From a bacterium (GTDB lineage: Bacteria; Chloroflexota; Dormibacteria; Aeolococcales; Bog-877), in the NCBI GenBank assembly GCA_021802045.1, contig JAKABB010000008.1, positions 1 through 53,399 on the forward strand: DNA of 53,399 nucleotides. Direction: 5' to 3'. Below are positions 45,162 to 53,399 of this stretch, one piece after another. Both the position numbers and the translations under genes were made by a program. The notes under the pieces are model-generated. The model worked only from the letters and a program-made list of their open reading frames with translations, was not told where the DNA came from and ran no database searches. Numbering within the stretch: the first letter of the stretch is position 1; each line of letters begins with the position of its first letter.

Positions 45162-46141
45162 GACCCGGCCTCCCCGCTGGCCTCGGGCGCCATCTCGGCG
45201 CCGCAGCGCCCGCAGTGGGTGAACTCGGAGGGGATGCCCTTGGCCTGGCAGGCCGGGCAGGTGCCGGTGTACGGTCCCCAGACGAACTCGCTGGACCCGC
45301 CCTCGGCGGCCCGCTGGCGCACCCCCCGGTAGTCCGGCTGCCGCTTCTCCACGAAGGCGGTCATCCCTTCCCACGGCTCCAGGGAGGTGTAGTGGAGGGC
45401 CAGCCACTCCTTGGCGTGCCCCACCGTCATGTTCCAGGAGAGGTCCTTCCAGAAGTTGACCTGCTGCTTGGTGTAGCGAGTGCACTCGGGGAACTTGTCG
45501 ATCATCTTGGCGCAGAGCTCGTCCACCGCCTGGTCGAGGTCGGCGTAGGGCACGACCCGGTTGACCAGCCCCCAGTCGAGGGCGGTGGCGGCGTCGATGG
45601 CGTCGCAGGTGAAGAGCATCTCCCGGGCCCGACGGTCCCCGACCATGATCGGCAGCCACTGGGTGGCCCCCCCGGCGGCGACGCTGCCGACCCGGGTCCC
45701 GACCTGACGGATGGTGGCGTGGTCGGCCATGACGGCCAGGTCGCAGGCCATGTTGAACTCGTTGCCGCCGCCGACCACCATGCCGTTGAGCCGAGCGATG
45801 GTGGGCTTGCCGATGTTGCGCAGGAGGTCGTGACAGGCGACGAAGACCCCCATCCACTTCCAGTAGTCGCGGGGCCGGCGCAGGAAGTCCCGCTGGTACT
45901 CGGTGACGTCCCCCCCGGTGCAGAAGGCCTTCTCGCCCTCGCCGGTGAGGACCACCACCGCCACCCCGTCGTCCCAGGACGCGTCCTGGAAGGCGCGGGT
46001 CATCTCGTGCAGCGTCTTGGTGCTGTAGGCGTTGTAGACCTCGGGGCGGTTGATGGTGACACGGGCGACCCCGTCCCGCTTCTCGTAGCGGATCTCGTCG
46101 AAGACGAACTCCTGGGCCGGCCGGGGATCGAACTGGCTCAC
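45158..46141 (-). CDS. BadI/MenB-like crotonase-family ring hydrolase with C-terminal zinc ribbon
   Basis: A 327-residue crotonase-fold enzyme. FCTGGDVTEY, GGGNEFNMACDL and GTRVGSVAAGG followed by RAREMLFTCDAIDA match the BadI/MenB branch, which opens or forms rings by (retro-)Dieckmann chemistry. EGMTAFVEKRQPDYRG ends the core. The last 45 residues add a zinc ribbon (CPACQ ... CGRCG) that BadI and MenB lack. BadI hydrolyses 2-ketocyclohexanecarbonyl-CoA to pimelyl-CoA. I start it at GTG 46141 behind GGAGG (GTG 46144 also possible). BadI is the best guess; 6-oxocyclohexenecarbonyl-CoA hydrolase activity cannot be excluded. Confidence 0.8.
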   Translation of the reverse strand: MSQFDPRPAQEFVFDEIRYEKRDGVARVTINRPEVYNAYSTKTLHEMTRAFQDASWDDGVAVVVLTGEGEKAFCTGGDVTEYQRDFLRRPRDYWKWMGVFVACHDLLRNIGKPTIARLNGMVVGGGNEFNMACDLAVMADHATIRQVGTRVGSVAAGGATQWLPIMVGDRRAREMLFTCDAIDAATALDWGLVNRVVPYADLDQAVDELCAKMIDKFPECTRYTKQQVNFWKDLSWNMTVGHAKEWLALHYTSLEPWEGMTAFVEKRQPDYRGVRQRAAEGGSSEFVWGPYTGTCPACQAKGIPSEFTHCGRCGAEMAPEASGEAGS

Positions 46142-46166
46142 CACGCTCCTCCTCTGTTCACGACTG

Positions 46167-47021
46167 TCAACTCGCCAGCACCGCCGGCGAGGTCTCACCC
46201 AGGGCGCGCTGCTCCCACTCCCCAGAGGCCTGCAGCTTGGCCACCCGGTCCAGGGCCAGGAGGCCGGCGCCGAGCGCGCCCGCGAAGTGGCCCATGGCGT
46301 CGTCGGGAACCTGCACCGGCTTGCCCAGCTTGCTCTCCAGGGCCCGGACGAAGGCCAGATTGCGGCTCATGCCGCCCACGCAGGCGTAGGCCGGCTCCAT
46401 CCCCACCCGCTTCATCAGCTGCAGCGAGCGGCCCGCCAGCGACAGCACCGCGCCGTACATGATGTCCTCGGCGCGGCGGCCGTCGGTGAGGTGGTTGATC
46501 ACCTCCGACTCGGCGAAGACCGCGCAGACGCTGGAGATCGTCACCGGGTCCTGCGACGCCATGGCCAGGTCGGCGATGGCGTCAGGCTCGTAACCCATGT
46601 AGCGAACGGTCTTCTCCAGGAAGGCCCCGGTACCGGCGGCGCACTTGTCGTTGAGGCGGAAGCTGCGCACCCGGCCGCGCTCGTCGACCCGCATCGCCTT
46701 GACCGTCTGGCCCCCGACGTCGAGGACGGTGCGCACCTCGGGGAAGAGGAAGACCGTGCCCCGCCCGTGGCAGGTGAGTTCGGTGATCTGGATGTCCCGG
46801 AAGGGGACCACATAGCGCCCGTAGCCGGTGCTGGCCACGTAGCTGATCGCCGCCGGCTCCAGCCCCGCCTCCTCCAGCACCGCCTGGTAGGCCTTGGTGG
46901 CCGCGCCGGCCAGGTTGAACCCGGTCGGGACCAGCACCCGGGCCAGGCACTGGCGGCTCTCGTCGAGCACGATCGCCTTGGTGTAGTTGGCGCCCACGTC
47001 AAGGCCGGCGGTGCGGATCAT
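46167..47021 (-). CDS. bcrD: Benzoyl-CoA reductase ATPase subunit D
   Basis: A 284-residue ASKHA-fold ATPase with [38 protein letters not shown] and [12 protein letters not shown], the last holding the bridging [4Fe-4S] cysteine of the BcrA/BcrD dimer. Later cysteines ([11 protein letters not shown]) complete the pattern. It hydrolyses ATP to drive electrons to the reductase module. ATG overlaps the bcrA stop as ATGA. The order C-B-A-D is the same as in Thauera bcrCBAD. Confidence 0.92.
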   Translation of the reverse strand: MIRTAGLDVGANYTKAIVLDESRQCLARVLVPTGFNLAGAATKAYQAVLEEAGLEPAAISYVASTGYGRYVVPFRDIQITELTCHGRGTVFLFPEVRTVLDVGGQTVKAMRVDERGRVRSFRLNDKCAAGTGAFLEKTVRYMGYEPDAIADLAMASQDPVTISSVCAVFAESEVINHLTDGRRAEDIMYGAVLSLAGRSLQLMKRVGMEPAYACVGGMSRNLAFVRALESKLGKPVQVPDDAMGHFAGALGAGLLALDRVAKLQASGEWEQRALGETSPAVLAS

Positions 47022-47938
47022 GCCGGCACCTCCGTGGCCAGGGGCTCGGCCGCCGCCGGGACCCCGCTGCACGTGTCACAGGCCGGGATGGTCCGGCGCA
47101 TCGCGTCCAGGGGACCGGCCAGGGGGTCGGCGGCCAGGGCCTCCAGGGCCCCGGCGGGCCCCTCGCCGGCCTTCTCCAGGCCGAAGAGGGCGGCCCCGAT
47201 GGCCCCCATGTAGTGCGCCTCGGGACTGACGTTGAGCGGTGTCTGCAGCAGCTCCTGGAGGATCTGCACCATGGCGCTGTTGCGGGTGACGCCGCCGGTG
47301 AAGGTCACCTCCGACTCCACCCCCACCCGCCGCAGCAGGGAGAGGCTGCGAGTGGCGATGGCCTGGTGGACCCCCATCAGAACGTCCTCCACCTTCTTGC
47401 CCCGGGCCAGCCAGTTGATGATCTCCGACTCGGCGAAGACGGTGCAGGTGGTGGTGATCTTGACCGGGGTGGTGGCGCGCAGGGCCAGCGGCCCCAGGTC
47501 CGAGAGGGGGATGTCGAGGGCGAAGGCCCCGGCCCCCAGGAAGCGGCCGGTCCCGGCCGCGCACTTGTCGTTCATGCTGAAGTCCAGGACCTGCCCCTCG
47601 GGGCCGACCTTGATGGCCTTGGTGTCCTGGCCCCCGATGTCGAGGACGGTCCGGGTCCGGGGGAACAGGTACTGCGCGCCCCTCGCATGGCAGCTGATCT
47701 CCGTCACCTGGGTGTGCCCGAAGCGCACGTTGTAGCGACCGTACCCGGTCCCGACCACGTACGAGACCGCGCTCTCGGCCACGCCGCCGTCGGCGGTCGC
47801 GGCGGCGAAGGCGCTGCGGGCCGCCTTGTCGATGTTGGCACCGGTGTCCACCAGGGCCCGGCCGACGATGCGACGCTGCGCGTCCAGCACCACCGCCTTG
47901 GTCTGGGTGGAGCCGACGTCGACTCCGGCTACCAGCAT
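47018..47938 (-). CDS. bcrA: Benzoyl-CoA reductase ATPase subunit A
   Basis: A 306-residue paralogue of bcrD with [47 protein letters not shown] and [12 protein letters not shown]. The length resembles BzdP of Azoarcus rather than the 438-residue BcrA of Thauera. A short tail after residue 270 includes CDTC. It dimerises with BcrD around one [4Fe-4S] cluster. AGGAGGTGAT precedes the ATG, and it begins four bases after bcrB. Confidence 0.92.
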   Translation of the reverse strand: MLVAGVDVGSTQTKAVVLDAQRRIVGRALVDTGANIDKAARSAFAAATADGGVAESAVSYVVGTGYGRYNVRFGHTQVTEISCHARGAQYLFPRTRTVLDIGGQDTKAIKVGPEGQVLDFSMNDKCAAGTGRFLGAGAFALDIPLSDLGPLALRATTPVKITTTCTVFAESEIINWLARGKKVEDVLMGVHQAIATRSLSLLRRVGVESEVTFTGGVTRNSAMVQILQELLQTPLNVSPEAHYMGAIGAALFGLEKAGEGPAGALEALAADPLAGPLDAMRRTIPACDTCSGVPAAAEPLATEVPA

Positions 47939-47942
47939 GGGA

Positions 47943-49265
47943 TCACCTCCTGCCTGCGGCGGCCGCCGCCTTGCGAGCCCCGAGGGCCTCGAAGAAGGCG
48001 TCCACCCGGTTCTTCACCTGGGCCTCGGACCACAGCCGCGGGTCCACCAGGTCGGACTCGATCGAGAGGGCGGGGATGTCGCGGGTGCGGACCAGGTACT
48101 CCCGGCTGTCGGCCATGCCGGTGGAGACCGTGCGGCAGCTCTTGACGGCGTGGTAGACGATGCCGTCGGCATGCCAGTCCCGTACCGTGTCCGCCAGCTG
48201 GTCCTGCGAGAAGAACATGTTGGACATGCTGCGCTGGCCCGTCAGCAGCAGCTGCTCGGCCAGGCTCTCCAGGGGCCGGCTGGTGTCGAACTGGATGCCG
48301 CGGTCGAGGCCGCCCCCGGCGTAGGCCAGGTACTCGGAGTTGACGAAGACCGCGCCCCAGTTCTGGAAGAGCTCCAGGAAGCGGCGGAAGTGGCTGTAGC
48401 AGGCGGTGCCCACGAAGTGGAGGCGGAAGCGCTCGTCCTCCACCGTCCCCAGGCCGCGCGCCACCCGCTCCTCCATCTCGGCGCGCAGGTCCTCCATGTA
48501 CTGGGCCCCGAGCTCGGTGCCCCGGTAGGCGCTGAGCACGCCCATGTAGGTGATGGCGTCCCCCATGGCGTTGAAGGGCGCGGGCACGTTCTGGTTGAGC
48601 CGGAGCACCTCGCGCCAGGCGGCCCCCATCCGATTGACGTGCTCCATGGCCTGGACCAGGCGGTCGACATCGAACGGCTTGCCGCTGATGCGGGAGGCCA
48701 GCTCGATCAGCTCCTCCAGCTGGGCCTGGACGTAGCGCCGGTCGGCCTCGAACCCGGCCTCGCCGGGGTTGGCGCGCCAGCCGATCCCGCGCTGTCCGGG
48801 GATGTCGAGGACGAAGACCGGGCAGTGGTACATCCGCTCCCAGATCTCCACCCACTTGACGTAGGTGTTGCACATGTTGGTGGCGATGACCAGGCTGGGC
48901 CGGGGGATGACCCCATTGGGGTGCTGGCGGTCACGCAGGTGCACCCCGACGTCGGCCTTGACGTAGCCGCAGACATCGGGTGAGTAGCCGCTGTCCTCGG
49001 CCGCATTGAGGTAGTCGAGGGAGACCCGGTGCACCGCGGTCTGCAGGGAGTTGATCTCCGGGAAGACCATGTGGAAGTCGAAGGCCCGCAGCACCTCGGC
49101 GCACGAGCCCATCACGAAGACGTAGGCGGTCGGCTCCCCGTTGGCGTCGGCCTGGCCCAGGGCGCCGTACCAGTCACGGAAGAGCCGGCTCCCCTGGCGG
49201 CGTCCGCGCCCCACCACCTGGTCCTCCTGGTCGCCCGGCGGACGGGTCCGAATGTCGGTCGCCAT
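47943..49265 (-). CDS. bcrB: Benzoyl-CoA reductase subunit B
   Basis: A 440-residue member of the 2-hydroxyglutaryl-CoA dehydratase D-component / BcrB family, matching BadE/BzdO in size. The conserved cluster-binding cysteines lie in [23 protein letters not shown] and KSCRTVSTG. With BcrC it forms the module where benzoyl-CoA receives two electrons. The ATG at 49265 follows GAGGAGG inside the gap after bcrC. The first 25 residues are hydrophilic and poorly conserved in type. Confidence 0.92.
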   Translation of the reverse strand: MATDIRTRPPGDQEDQVVGRGRRQGSRLFRDWYGALGQADANGEPTAYVFVMGSCAEVLRAFDFHMVFPEINSLQTAVHRVSLDYLNAAEDSGYSPDVCGYVKADVGVHLRDRQHPNGVIPRPSLVIATNMCNTYVKWVEIWERMYHCPVFVLDIPGQRGIGWRANPGEAGFEADRRYVQAQLEELIELASRISGKPFDVDRLVQAMEHVNRMGAAWREVLRLNQNVPAPFNAMGDAITYMGVLSAYRGTELGAQYMEDLRAEMEERVARGLGTVEDERFRLHFVGTACYSHFRRFLELFQNWGAVFVNSEYLAYAGGGLDRGIQFDTSRPLESLAEQLLLTGQRSMSNMFFSQDQLADTVRDWHADGIVYHAVKSCRTVSTGMADSREYLVRTRDIPALSIESDLVDPRLWSEAQVKNRVDAFFEALGARKAAAAAGRR

Positions 49266-49276
49266 CACATGCCTCC

Positions 49277-50458
49277 TCAGTCGAAGAGGATCGACTCGAC
49301 GAAGGTTTCCACCTCCATCCGCAGCCGCTCCAGGCCGGTCATCTTCTCCTCGAACTCCAGCAGCAGATGGGGGATGCCACGGGCCTCGCAGACCTTCTGG
49401 TACGCCACCTGCTCGTCCAGGCCCGGCTCGCACATCTTGGCCGCGGCCAGGATGACCGCCTGGGCCTGGGCCTCGTCGACCCGGGCCATCAGCATCGCCT
49501 CCTTGGGCTTGCGGTCGTCGTGCTGGACGCAGCTGTAGGTGGAGTGCTCCAGATAGGCGTCGGCCAGGGCCCCCAGCGGGTCGTCACCGGCGACCACGTC
49601 CTCGGTGAGCCAGCGCATGCCGATCAGCAGGTCGTCGTCGACGACGTAGCAGGCCTCCTCCAGCAGGCCCAGCATGTCCAGCGGTGGCTGCTCGCAGAAC
49701 CCACCCTCGAAGACCACCCGCACCCGGTCCTGGCGGCGGCCGGAACGCTGCGCCAGCGCGGCCAGGGCCTCGGCCAGGATCTGGTTGTGCTCCTCGCGGG
49801 GCATGACGCTCCCGGCCCGGGTGAGGACGTAGGCCTCGCTGGAGGTGACCAGCCACGGGCTCTCCCGCTTCAGCTGGTAGAGCTGGCGCAGGAGGCGGCG
49901 GTTCTCGTTGTAGACGCCGATGCTCTGGCGCAGGGCCGCGTCGGCGATGGGACGGCCGCCGATGGCCTCCAGCTCCCCCACCAGCCGCTGGTACTCGTCA
50001 CGCAGGTAGGTGGCGGCGTGCCGGGAGGTGGCGTTCTGGGGCAGGTAGAGGATCTGCGACACCTGCGCGGGGAAGTTGCGCCCCCAGATGCCGGCCAGGT
50101 TGCGGGCCACGTCACAGATCGGCAGGGTGAAGAAGCCCGACAGGGCGTCGAGCCGCCCACTGAGGCCGAGCTCCAGCGAGGTCCGGCAGATGGAGCAGAT
50201 GAAGGAGCCGATGTGGGAGTCGGCCTGCTTGGCGTCGATCCGGCTGCCGGCCCCCATCACCGTGATCGGCAGCATCCCCGCGGCGTGGATGATCTCCTCG
50301 GGGAAGTAGACCTGGAAGTGGCCGATCACCCGGCCGTCGGGGTGCTGCTCCCGCCAGCGCGCGACCGCCGGCAGGTCCGGGTCCTCGGCCAGCTCCCGGC
50401 ACTGGTCGAGGATCGCCTCCAACCGCCCGTCCGCCCTCGGGGCCGTCGCCACTGCCAT
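49277..50458 (-). CDS. bcrC: Benzoyl-CoA reductase subunit C
   Basis: A 393-residue 2-hydroxyacyl-CoA dehydratase-family subunit (BcrC/BadD/BzdN size). The ligand region SFICSICRTSLELG, the EGGFCEQPPLD motif and YSCVQHDDRKPKEAML are typical of this family. It is the second half of the ring-reducing module. It starts at ATG 50458, 26 bases after the ferredoxin gene. I take this as class I (ATP-dependent) because two ATPase subunits follow and no BamB-type tungsten subunit is visible. Confidence 0.92.
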   Translation of the reverse strand: MAVATAPRADGRLEAILDQCRELAEDPDLPAVARWREQHPDGRVIGHFQVYFPEEIIHAAGMLPITVMGAGSRIDAKQADSHIGSFICSICRTSLELGLSGRLDALSGFFTLPICDVARNLAGIWGRNFPAQVSQILYLPQNATSRHAATYLRDEYQRLVGELEAIGGRPIADAALRQSIGVYNENRRLLRQLYQLKRESPWLVTSSEAYVLTRAGSVMPREEHNQILAEALAALAQRSGRRQDRVRVVFEGGFCEQPPLDMLGLLEEACYVVDDDLLIGMRWLTEDVVAGDDPLGALADAYLEHSTYSCVQHDDRKPKEAMLMARVDEAQAQAVILAAAKMCEPGLDEQVAYQKVCEARGIPHLLLEFEEKMTGLERLRMEVETFVESILFD

Positions 50459-50484
50459 CACCGCGTCCTCCGGCTCACCGGGGC

Positions 50485-50781
50485 TCAGCTCGCGACCGCT
50501 TGCAGGCCGTCGACCCGCCGCCGGGCCGCGTCCTGGTCGCGTCGATAGAGCGCGTTGATCTCGACGAAGGGGCGCCACTCCTCCGGCAGGTCCTCCTCGG
50601 CGAAGATGGCGTCCACCGGGCAGGGGTCGACGCAGGCCGCGCAGTCGATGCACTCGTCGGGGTCGATGTAGAGCATCCGGTCCTGGTCCTCGTCGGACCC
50701 GAGGATGCAGTCCACCGGGCAGACCTCCACGCACGACTTGTCCTTGACGTCGATGCAGGTGGCGCCGATCACGTAGGTCAT
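50485..50781 (-). CDS. 7Fe-type (FdxA-like) ferredoxin, probable electron donor to benzoyl-CoA reductase
   Basis: A 98-residue ferredoxin beginning [25 protein letters not shown], which is the 3Fe-4S/4Fe-4S FdxA layout with the spacing C-x7-C-x3-C, then [12 protein letters not shown]. The C-terminal [13 protein letters not shown] extension is also FdxA-like. I chose ATG 50781 behind GGAG; a GTG at 50817 would extend it by 12 residues over the expected transcription start. As first gene of the bcr operon it most likely delivers electrons to BcrABCD. Described bcr ferredoxins (Thauera) are 2[4Fe-4S], so this is a different type. Confidence 0.88.
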   Translation of the reverse strand: MTYVIGATCIDVKDKSCVEVCPVDCILGSDEDQDRMLYIDPDECIDCAACVDPCPVDAIFAEEDLPEEWRPFVEINALYRRDQDAARRRVDGLQAVAS

Positions 50782-50817
50782 CCGGATAACTCCACTCAAC
50801 GTTGAGTCCGTGGCCAC

Positions 50818-50846
50818 ATATTAGACTGACCGGATAGTCAGGTCAA
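50818..50846 (-). promoter_or_regulatory. Promoter with TetR-type operator in the spacer (benzoyl-CoA reductase operon)
   Basis: On the minus strand TTGACC (50846-50841) and TAATAT (50823-50818) are 17 bp apart. The palindrome GACTATCCGGTCAGTC (50839-50824) fills the spacer beside the -10. The layout is the same as at 19411-19439, with CCGG at the centre and TTGAC followed by Y and T before it. Transcription would begin about 30 bases before the ferredoxin ATG. Confidence 0.78.
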
Positions 50847-50918
50847 CCCCCCAGGGAATCTCCGTCCCCCGGACCCGGCGGGCGCGGTGGCCCGCCCCGC
50901 CCCTGGAGCGCCCCGGCC

Positions 50919-51572
50919 TTAGACGACGGCCCCGCCGGCCTCCGCCCCCGCCGGACGCATCAGGTACGCCAGCACCGCCCGCTTGCAGATCTCGCGGTAC
51001 CAGCCGTGCCGCCGGACCCAGTCCTCCTCCTGCAGCCACTGCAGGAAGAGCCCCTCGATGATGGCCCGCACCACCGCGGCCGCCTCCTCGGCGTCCCCGA
51101 CCTGGAAGGCCCCCTCGGCCACCCCCTGCTCGATGACCTCGGCGTAGAGCCCGTTGACGATGGACCGGAAGGTGGCGCTGAGCTGGCCGAAGCTGTCGAC
51201 CCGCGCGGCGTGGTCCACCAGGTCCAGGTAGGTCAGGTAGAAGTGGCGGTTGACCTGGGGCCCGACGAAGATGGCCTCGATCATCGCCAGGACCTTGGAC
51301 TCGGGGAGCTGGGAGCGGGCCATGGCGTGGCGGATCCGGTCGGCGGCCTGGTCCAGCACCCAGCGCATCATGGTGAGGATCAGGTTCTCTTTGCTCTTGA
51401 AGTGGTAGAGGACCACACCCTTGCTGACCCCGGCGGCGGCCGCGATCTCCTGCAGCGGGACGCGCTGCACCCCCCGCTCGCCCATGGCCCGGTAGGCGCA
51501 GCGCAGCAGCTGCTCCTGGCGGGAGGAGATCGTCTCGCGGAGGAGGCGGTCGGCGCCGAGGGTCTGGTCCAC
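50919..51572 (-). CDS. TetR family transcriptional regulator
   Basis: A 217-residue TetR protein with an N-terminal helix-turn-helix (LLRCAYRAMGERGVQRVPLQEIAAAAGVS and VLYHFKSKENL) and a helical ligand domain. It begins at GTG 51572, ten bases after a TAGACT -10-like box, so the leader is very short. It is directly upstream of the benzoyl-CoA reductase promoter, whose spacer palindrome is a TetR-sized operator. It is the best candidate to control that operon and the matching promoter at 19411-19439, with an aromatic CoA ester as likely ligand. This is inference. Confidence 0.87.
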   Translation of the reverse strand: MDQTLGADRLLRETISSRQEQLLRCAYRAMGERGVQRVPLQEIAAAAGVSKGVVLYHFKSKENLILTMMRWVLDQAADRIRHAMARSQLPESKVLAMIEAIFVGPQVNRHFYLTYLDLVDHAARVDSFGQLSATFRSIVNGLYAEVIEQGVAEGAFQVGDAEEAAAVVRAIIEGLFLQWLQEEDWVRRHGWYREICKRAVLAYLMRPAGAEAGGAVV

Positions 51573-51907
51573 GCTGGCGCGTAGTCTAGGGCGGGGGCGG
51601 GCCCCCCGGCCGGGCCGGTCCCGCGATCCCAGGCGGCGCCTGGCCCGGACCGAAGCCGGCACCGATGACCCCAGGGGCACGGTCGAGGCCGGGCCCGCAG
51701 GCACGGCGGCGCGCCCCGTGCCGGGCCGGACGCCGGCGTTCGGTTCGGCCGCCGCCGCTCTGTTCGCCGGACCGAACGCAGAGCCCACGGGCCGCGCCCG
51801 TCCAATCCCCTGCCTAGAGTGGCGGCGTCCGCCGGGGAGACGCAGGGGACCATCGCCGCGGTCGTCGCCCGGCACCGCCGTGCCGCCATCGCAGGAGGGC
51901 CCAGCCC
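51573..51907. promoter_or_regulatory. Divergent TetR/MFS intergenic region with nested palindromes
   Basis: This 335-bp gap contains no credible gene. GTTCG-CCGGAC-CGAAC (51762-51777) has the same arms and spacing as 3268-3285. A wider inverted repeat pairs GCGTTCGGT (51736-51744) with ACCGAACGC (51771-51779). A TAGAGT box (51815-51820) may be the -10 for the MFS gene, and TAGACT near 51583-51588 on the minus strand the -10 for the TetR gene. Confidence 0.5.
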
Positions 51908-53341
51908 GTGGCTCACACCCCCAGCCCGACCCACTCGCCGAGCGCAGTCATCGCCCGCCTCGACCGCCTCTCGGTCTGGTCGCTGCCCTACCTGTTCATC
52001 GGGGTGATCGGCGTCGGCTTCCTCTTCACCTTCTACGACATCTTCGACATCAACGTCTCGTTCATCCAGACCTGCACCCAGATCATCCCTCACTGCACCC
52101 CGCCGGCGGCCGGCAACTATCTCGGCCTGCCGGTGCTGCTCAACCTGGTCGGCTACGCGGTGGGCACGGTCGTCCTCAGCCCGCTCGCCGACCGCGTCGG
52201 CCGCCGCCAGATGCTGCTGGTGACCATGGCCCTGACCGGCGTCGGCTCGCTGCTGACCGCCTTCGTCGGCAACTACGCCCTCTTCGACGCCGCCCGGACC
52301 CTGACCGGCCTCGGCATCGGGGCCGACCTGGCCATCGTCAACACCTACATCGGCGAGGTCGCGCCCACCGGGCAGCGGGCCCGCTACACCGCCTTCATCT
52401 TCATCATGTCGGGGCTGGGGGCGGTGGCCGGCATCTGGATCGGGCTCTGGCTCACCACCCCGGCCACGCCCTTCCCCCTGGGCCTCCCCTTCGCGGCGGC
52501 CGGTCCCACCCTGACCAACGGCTGGCGGATCATGTACGTCATCGGGGCGGCTCTGGCCGGCGTGGGCCTCCTGCTCCGCTACCAGCTCCCCGAGTCGCCG
52601 CGCTGGCTGGTCAGCCAGAACCGGCTCGCGGAGGCCGACGCCATCGTCACCACCATGGAGCAGCGGGCGGCGCGCCACGGCCCGCTGGCGGCGCCGGTGG
52701 AGGACACCGCGCCCAGCATCGAGCCGGAGCGCATCCCCTACCTGGCCATCTTCCGCAACCCCCTCTACGTCCGGCGCTCCGCCATCATGCTCACGGTCTG
52801 GCTGATCGGCTACGTGACCGTCTACTCGTACGCTGCCGGCTTCACCTCCCTGCTGGTGCAGCTGCACTACGCGCCGCCCGAGGCCGGCCTCATCGCCGCC
52901 TTCGGCACCTTCGGCTTCGTGGCCTGCGCGGTGATGGCCTTCTTCGTCGGCGAGCGGCTGGAGCGCAAGGCCTGGCTGCCGGTGGCGGCGTTGATCACCC
53001 TCCTGGGCGGCGTCGTGATCGCCCTCTCCGGCACCGTCCTGGCGCTGACCATGATCGGCGCCTGCATCCTCTTCTTCGGCTTCAACATCTGGATCCCGAT
53101 GACCTACAGCTGGTCGGCGGAGAACTTCCCCACCCAGGCCCGCACCACCGGCTTCGGGCTGGTTGACGGCGTCGGCCACATCGGGGGCGGGATCGGGGTC
53201 CAGTGGGTGGCCCCCTTCGCCGCGGGGCTGACGGTGCTGCCCGCCTTCCTGCTCATCTCCGGCTTCCTGGTGGTGGCCTCGGGGGTGGCCCAGCTGGGGG
53301 CCAACACCCGTGGCCGCCGCCTGGACGAGGTCTCGCCCTGA
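51908..53341 (+). CDS. MFS transporter, aromatic acid:proton symporter type
   Basis: A 477-residue major facilitator with about 12 membrane segments. Family motifs are ADRVGRRQMLL between helices 2 and 3, an acidic residue in the first helix region (FYDIFDINVS), and PESPRWL before the central loop. It resembles sugar/aromatic-acid transporters of the PcaK/BenK-like or SP groups. GTG 51908 follows AGGAGG. Next to the benzoyl-CoA cluster and divergent from its regulator, it likely imports benzoate, 4-hydroxybenzoate or a related acid. Confidence 0.85.
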   Translation: MAHTPSPTHSPSAVIARLDRLSVWSLPYLFIGVIGVGFLFTFYDIFDINVSFIQTCTQIIPHCTPPAAGNYLGLPVLLNLVGYAVGTVVLSPLADRVGRRQMLLVTMALTGVGSLLTAFVGNYALFDAARTLTGLGIGADLAIVNTYIGEVAPTGQRARYTAFIFIMSGLGAVAGIWIGLWLTTPATPFPLGLPFAAAGPTLTNGWRIMYVIGAALAGVGLLLRYQLPESPRWLVSQNRLAEADAIVTTMEQRAARHGPLAAPVEDTAPSIEPERIPYLAIFRNPLYVRRSAIMLTVWLIGYVTVYSYAAGFTSLLVQLHYAPPEAGLIAAFGTFGFVACAVMAFFVGERLERKAWLPVAALITLLGGVVIALSGTVLALTMIGACILFFGFNIWIPMTYSWSAENFPTQARTTGFGLVDGVGHIGGGIGVQWVAPFAAGLTVLPAFLLISGFLVVASGVAQLGANTRGRRLDEVSP

Positions 53342-53358
53342 GCGGACCCGCGGGGCCC

Positions 53359-53386
53359 GGCGGGGCGCGCCCGGCGGGGCCCCGCC
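53359..53386 (+). terminator. GC-rich hairpin after the MFS gene
   Basis: GGCGGGG (53359-53365) can pair with CCCCGCC (53380-53386), and a second GGCGGGG at 53373-53379 offers an alternative stem. It lies about 18 bases after the stop codon. No T-run follows before the window ends. Confidence 0.45.
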
Positions 53387-53399
53387 CGCGGTCGGGCGC

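Noticed and set aside
45158..46141. BamA/Oah (6-oxocyclohex-1-ene-1-carbonyl-CoA hydrolase) as the name for this gene
   Set aside because: The active-site region follows the BadI/MenB pattern (VGSV after GTR) and BadH is present, so the BadI-like call fits better, though not with certainty.

Overview
This is a very GC-rich, gene-dense bacterial window with many GTG starts, strings of ATGA/GTGA start-stop overlaps and at least two apparently leaderless genes. The gene content (7Fe-type ferredoxin, APC permeases, TetR and GntR regulators) suggests an Actinomycetota or Chloroflexota-like organism, but I cannot assign the lineage from sequence alone. No rRNA, tRNA or CRISPR was seen. The main theme is CoA-thioester metabolism of aromatic and other carboxylic acids, including a complete anaerobic 4-hydroxybenzoyl-CoA / benzoyl-CoA reduction cluster.

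Left edge (1-5757): a minus-strand 2-oxoacid dehydrogenase operon (E1-alpha, an E1-beta fused to an E2 catalytic domain, and a separate protein starting with two lipoyl domains) lies divergent from a PaaK-like adenylate-forming enzyme. It is followed by degraded IS1595-like and IS21-like transposase remnants. 5758-19439: one tight 13-gene minus-strand operon, read from a promoter at 19411-19439. In order it encodes a 2-isopropylmalate-synthase-like enzyme, IorA, an IorB-ferredoxin fusion, KorA, KorB, KorC, a CaiB-type CoA-transferase, enoyl-CoA hydratase, SDR, DUF35 protein plus thiolase, PrpF and PaaK. 19592-20265: a PIN/Phd toxin-antitoxin pair.

Middle (20724-36254): a plus-strand TetR - APC permease - enoyl-CoA hydratase - NDP-forming acyl-CoA synthetase operon, whose promoter spacer is a five-copy CGAT repeat. 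Next come an APC permease, a GntR regulator, three glutamate-synthase-like subunits (GlxB/C/D or MgsA/B/C type), a glutamine-synthetase-family ligase and an aldehyde dehydrogenase, with a convergent DAO-family FAD oxidase. Together these suggest amine catabolism through gamma-glutamyl or N-methylglutamate-type intermediates.

Right (36341-53399): on the minus strand, starting from a promoter at 50818-50846, come a 7Fe ferredoxin, BcrC, BcrB, BcrA and BcrD (class I ATP-dependent benzoyl-CoA reductase), a BadI-like ring hydrolase with a zinc ribbon, a two-subunit CoA-transferase, BadH, a hemerythrin, and LeuC/LeuD-like dehydratase subunits. The three 4-hydroxybenzoyl-CoA reductase subunits follow. 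A TetR regulator and an MFS aromatic-acid-type transporter flank the cluster. The inferred route is 4-hydroxybenzoyl-CoA to benzoyl-CoA to a reduced ring, oxidised by BadH and opened by the BadI-like enzyme.

The most interesting signals are these. The 13-gene operon and the benzoyl-CoA reductase operon, 31 kb apart, have the same promoter/operator architecture. Each holds part of a LeuA-like / LeuCD-like / PrpF set that looks like an unassigned tricarboxylate-type route. There is an E1-beta/E2 fusion without a lipoyl domain. A CoA-transferase gene appears to begin at ATA. A tetranucleotide repeat fills a promoter spacer.
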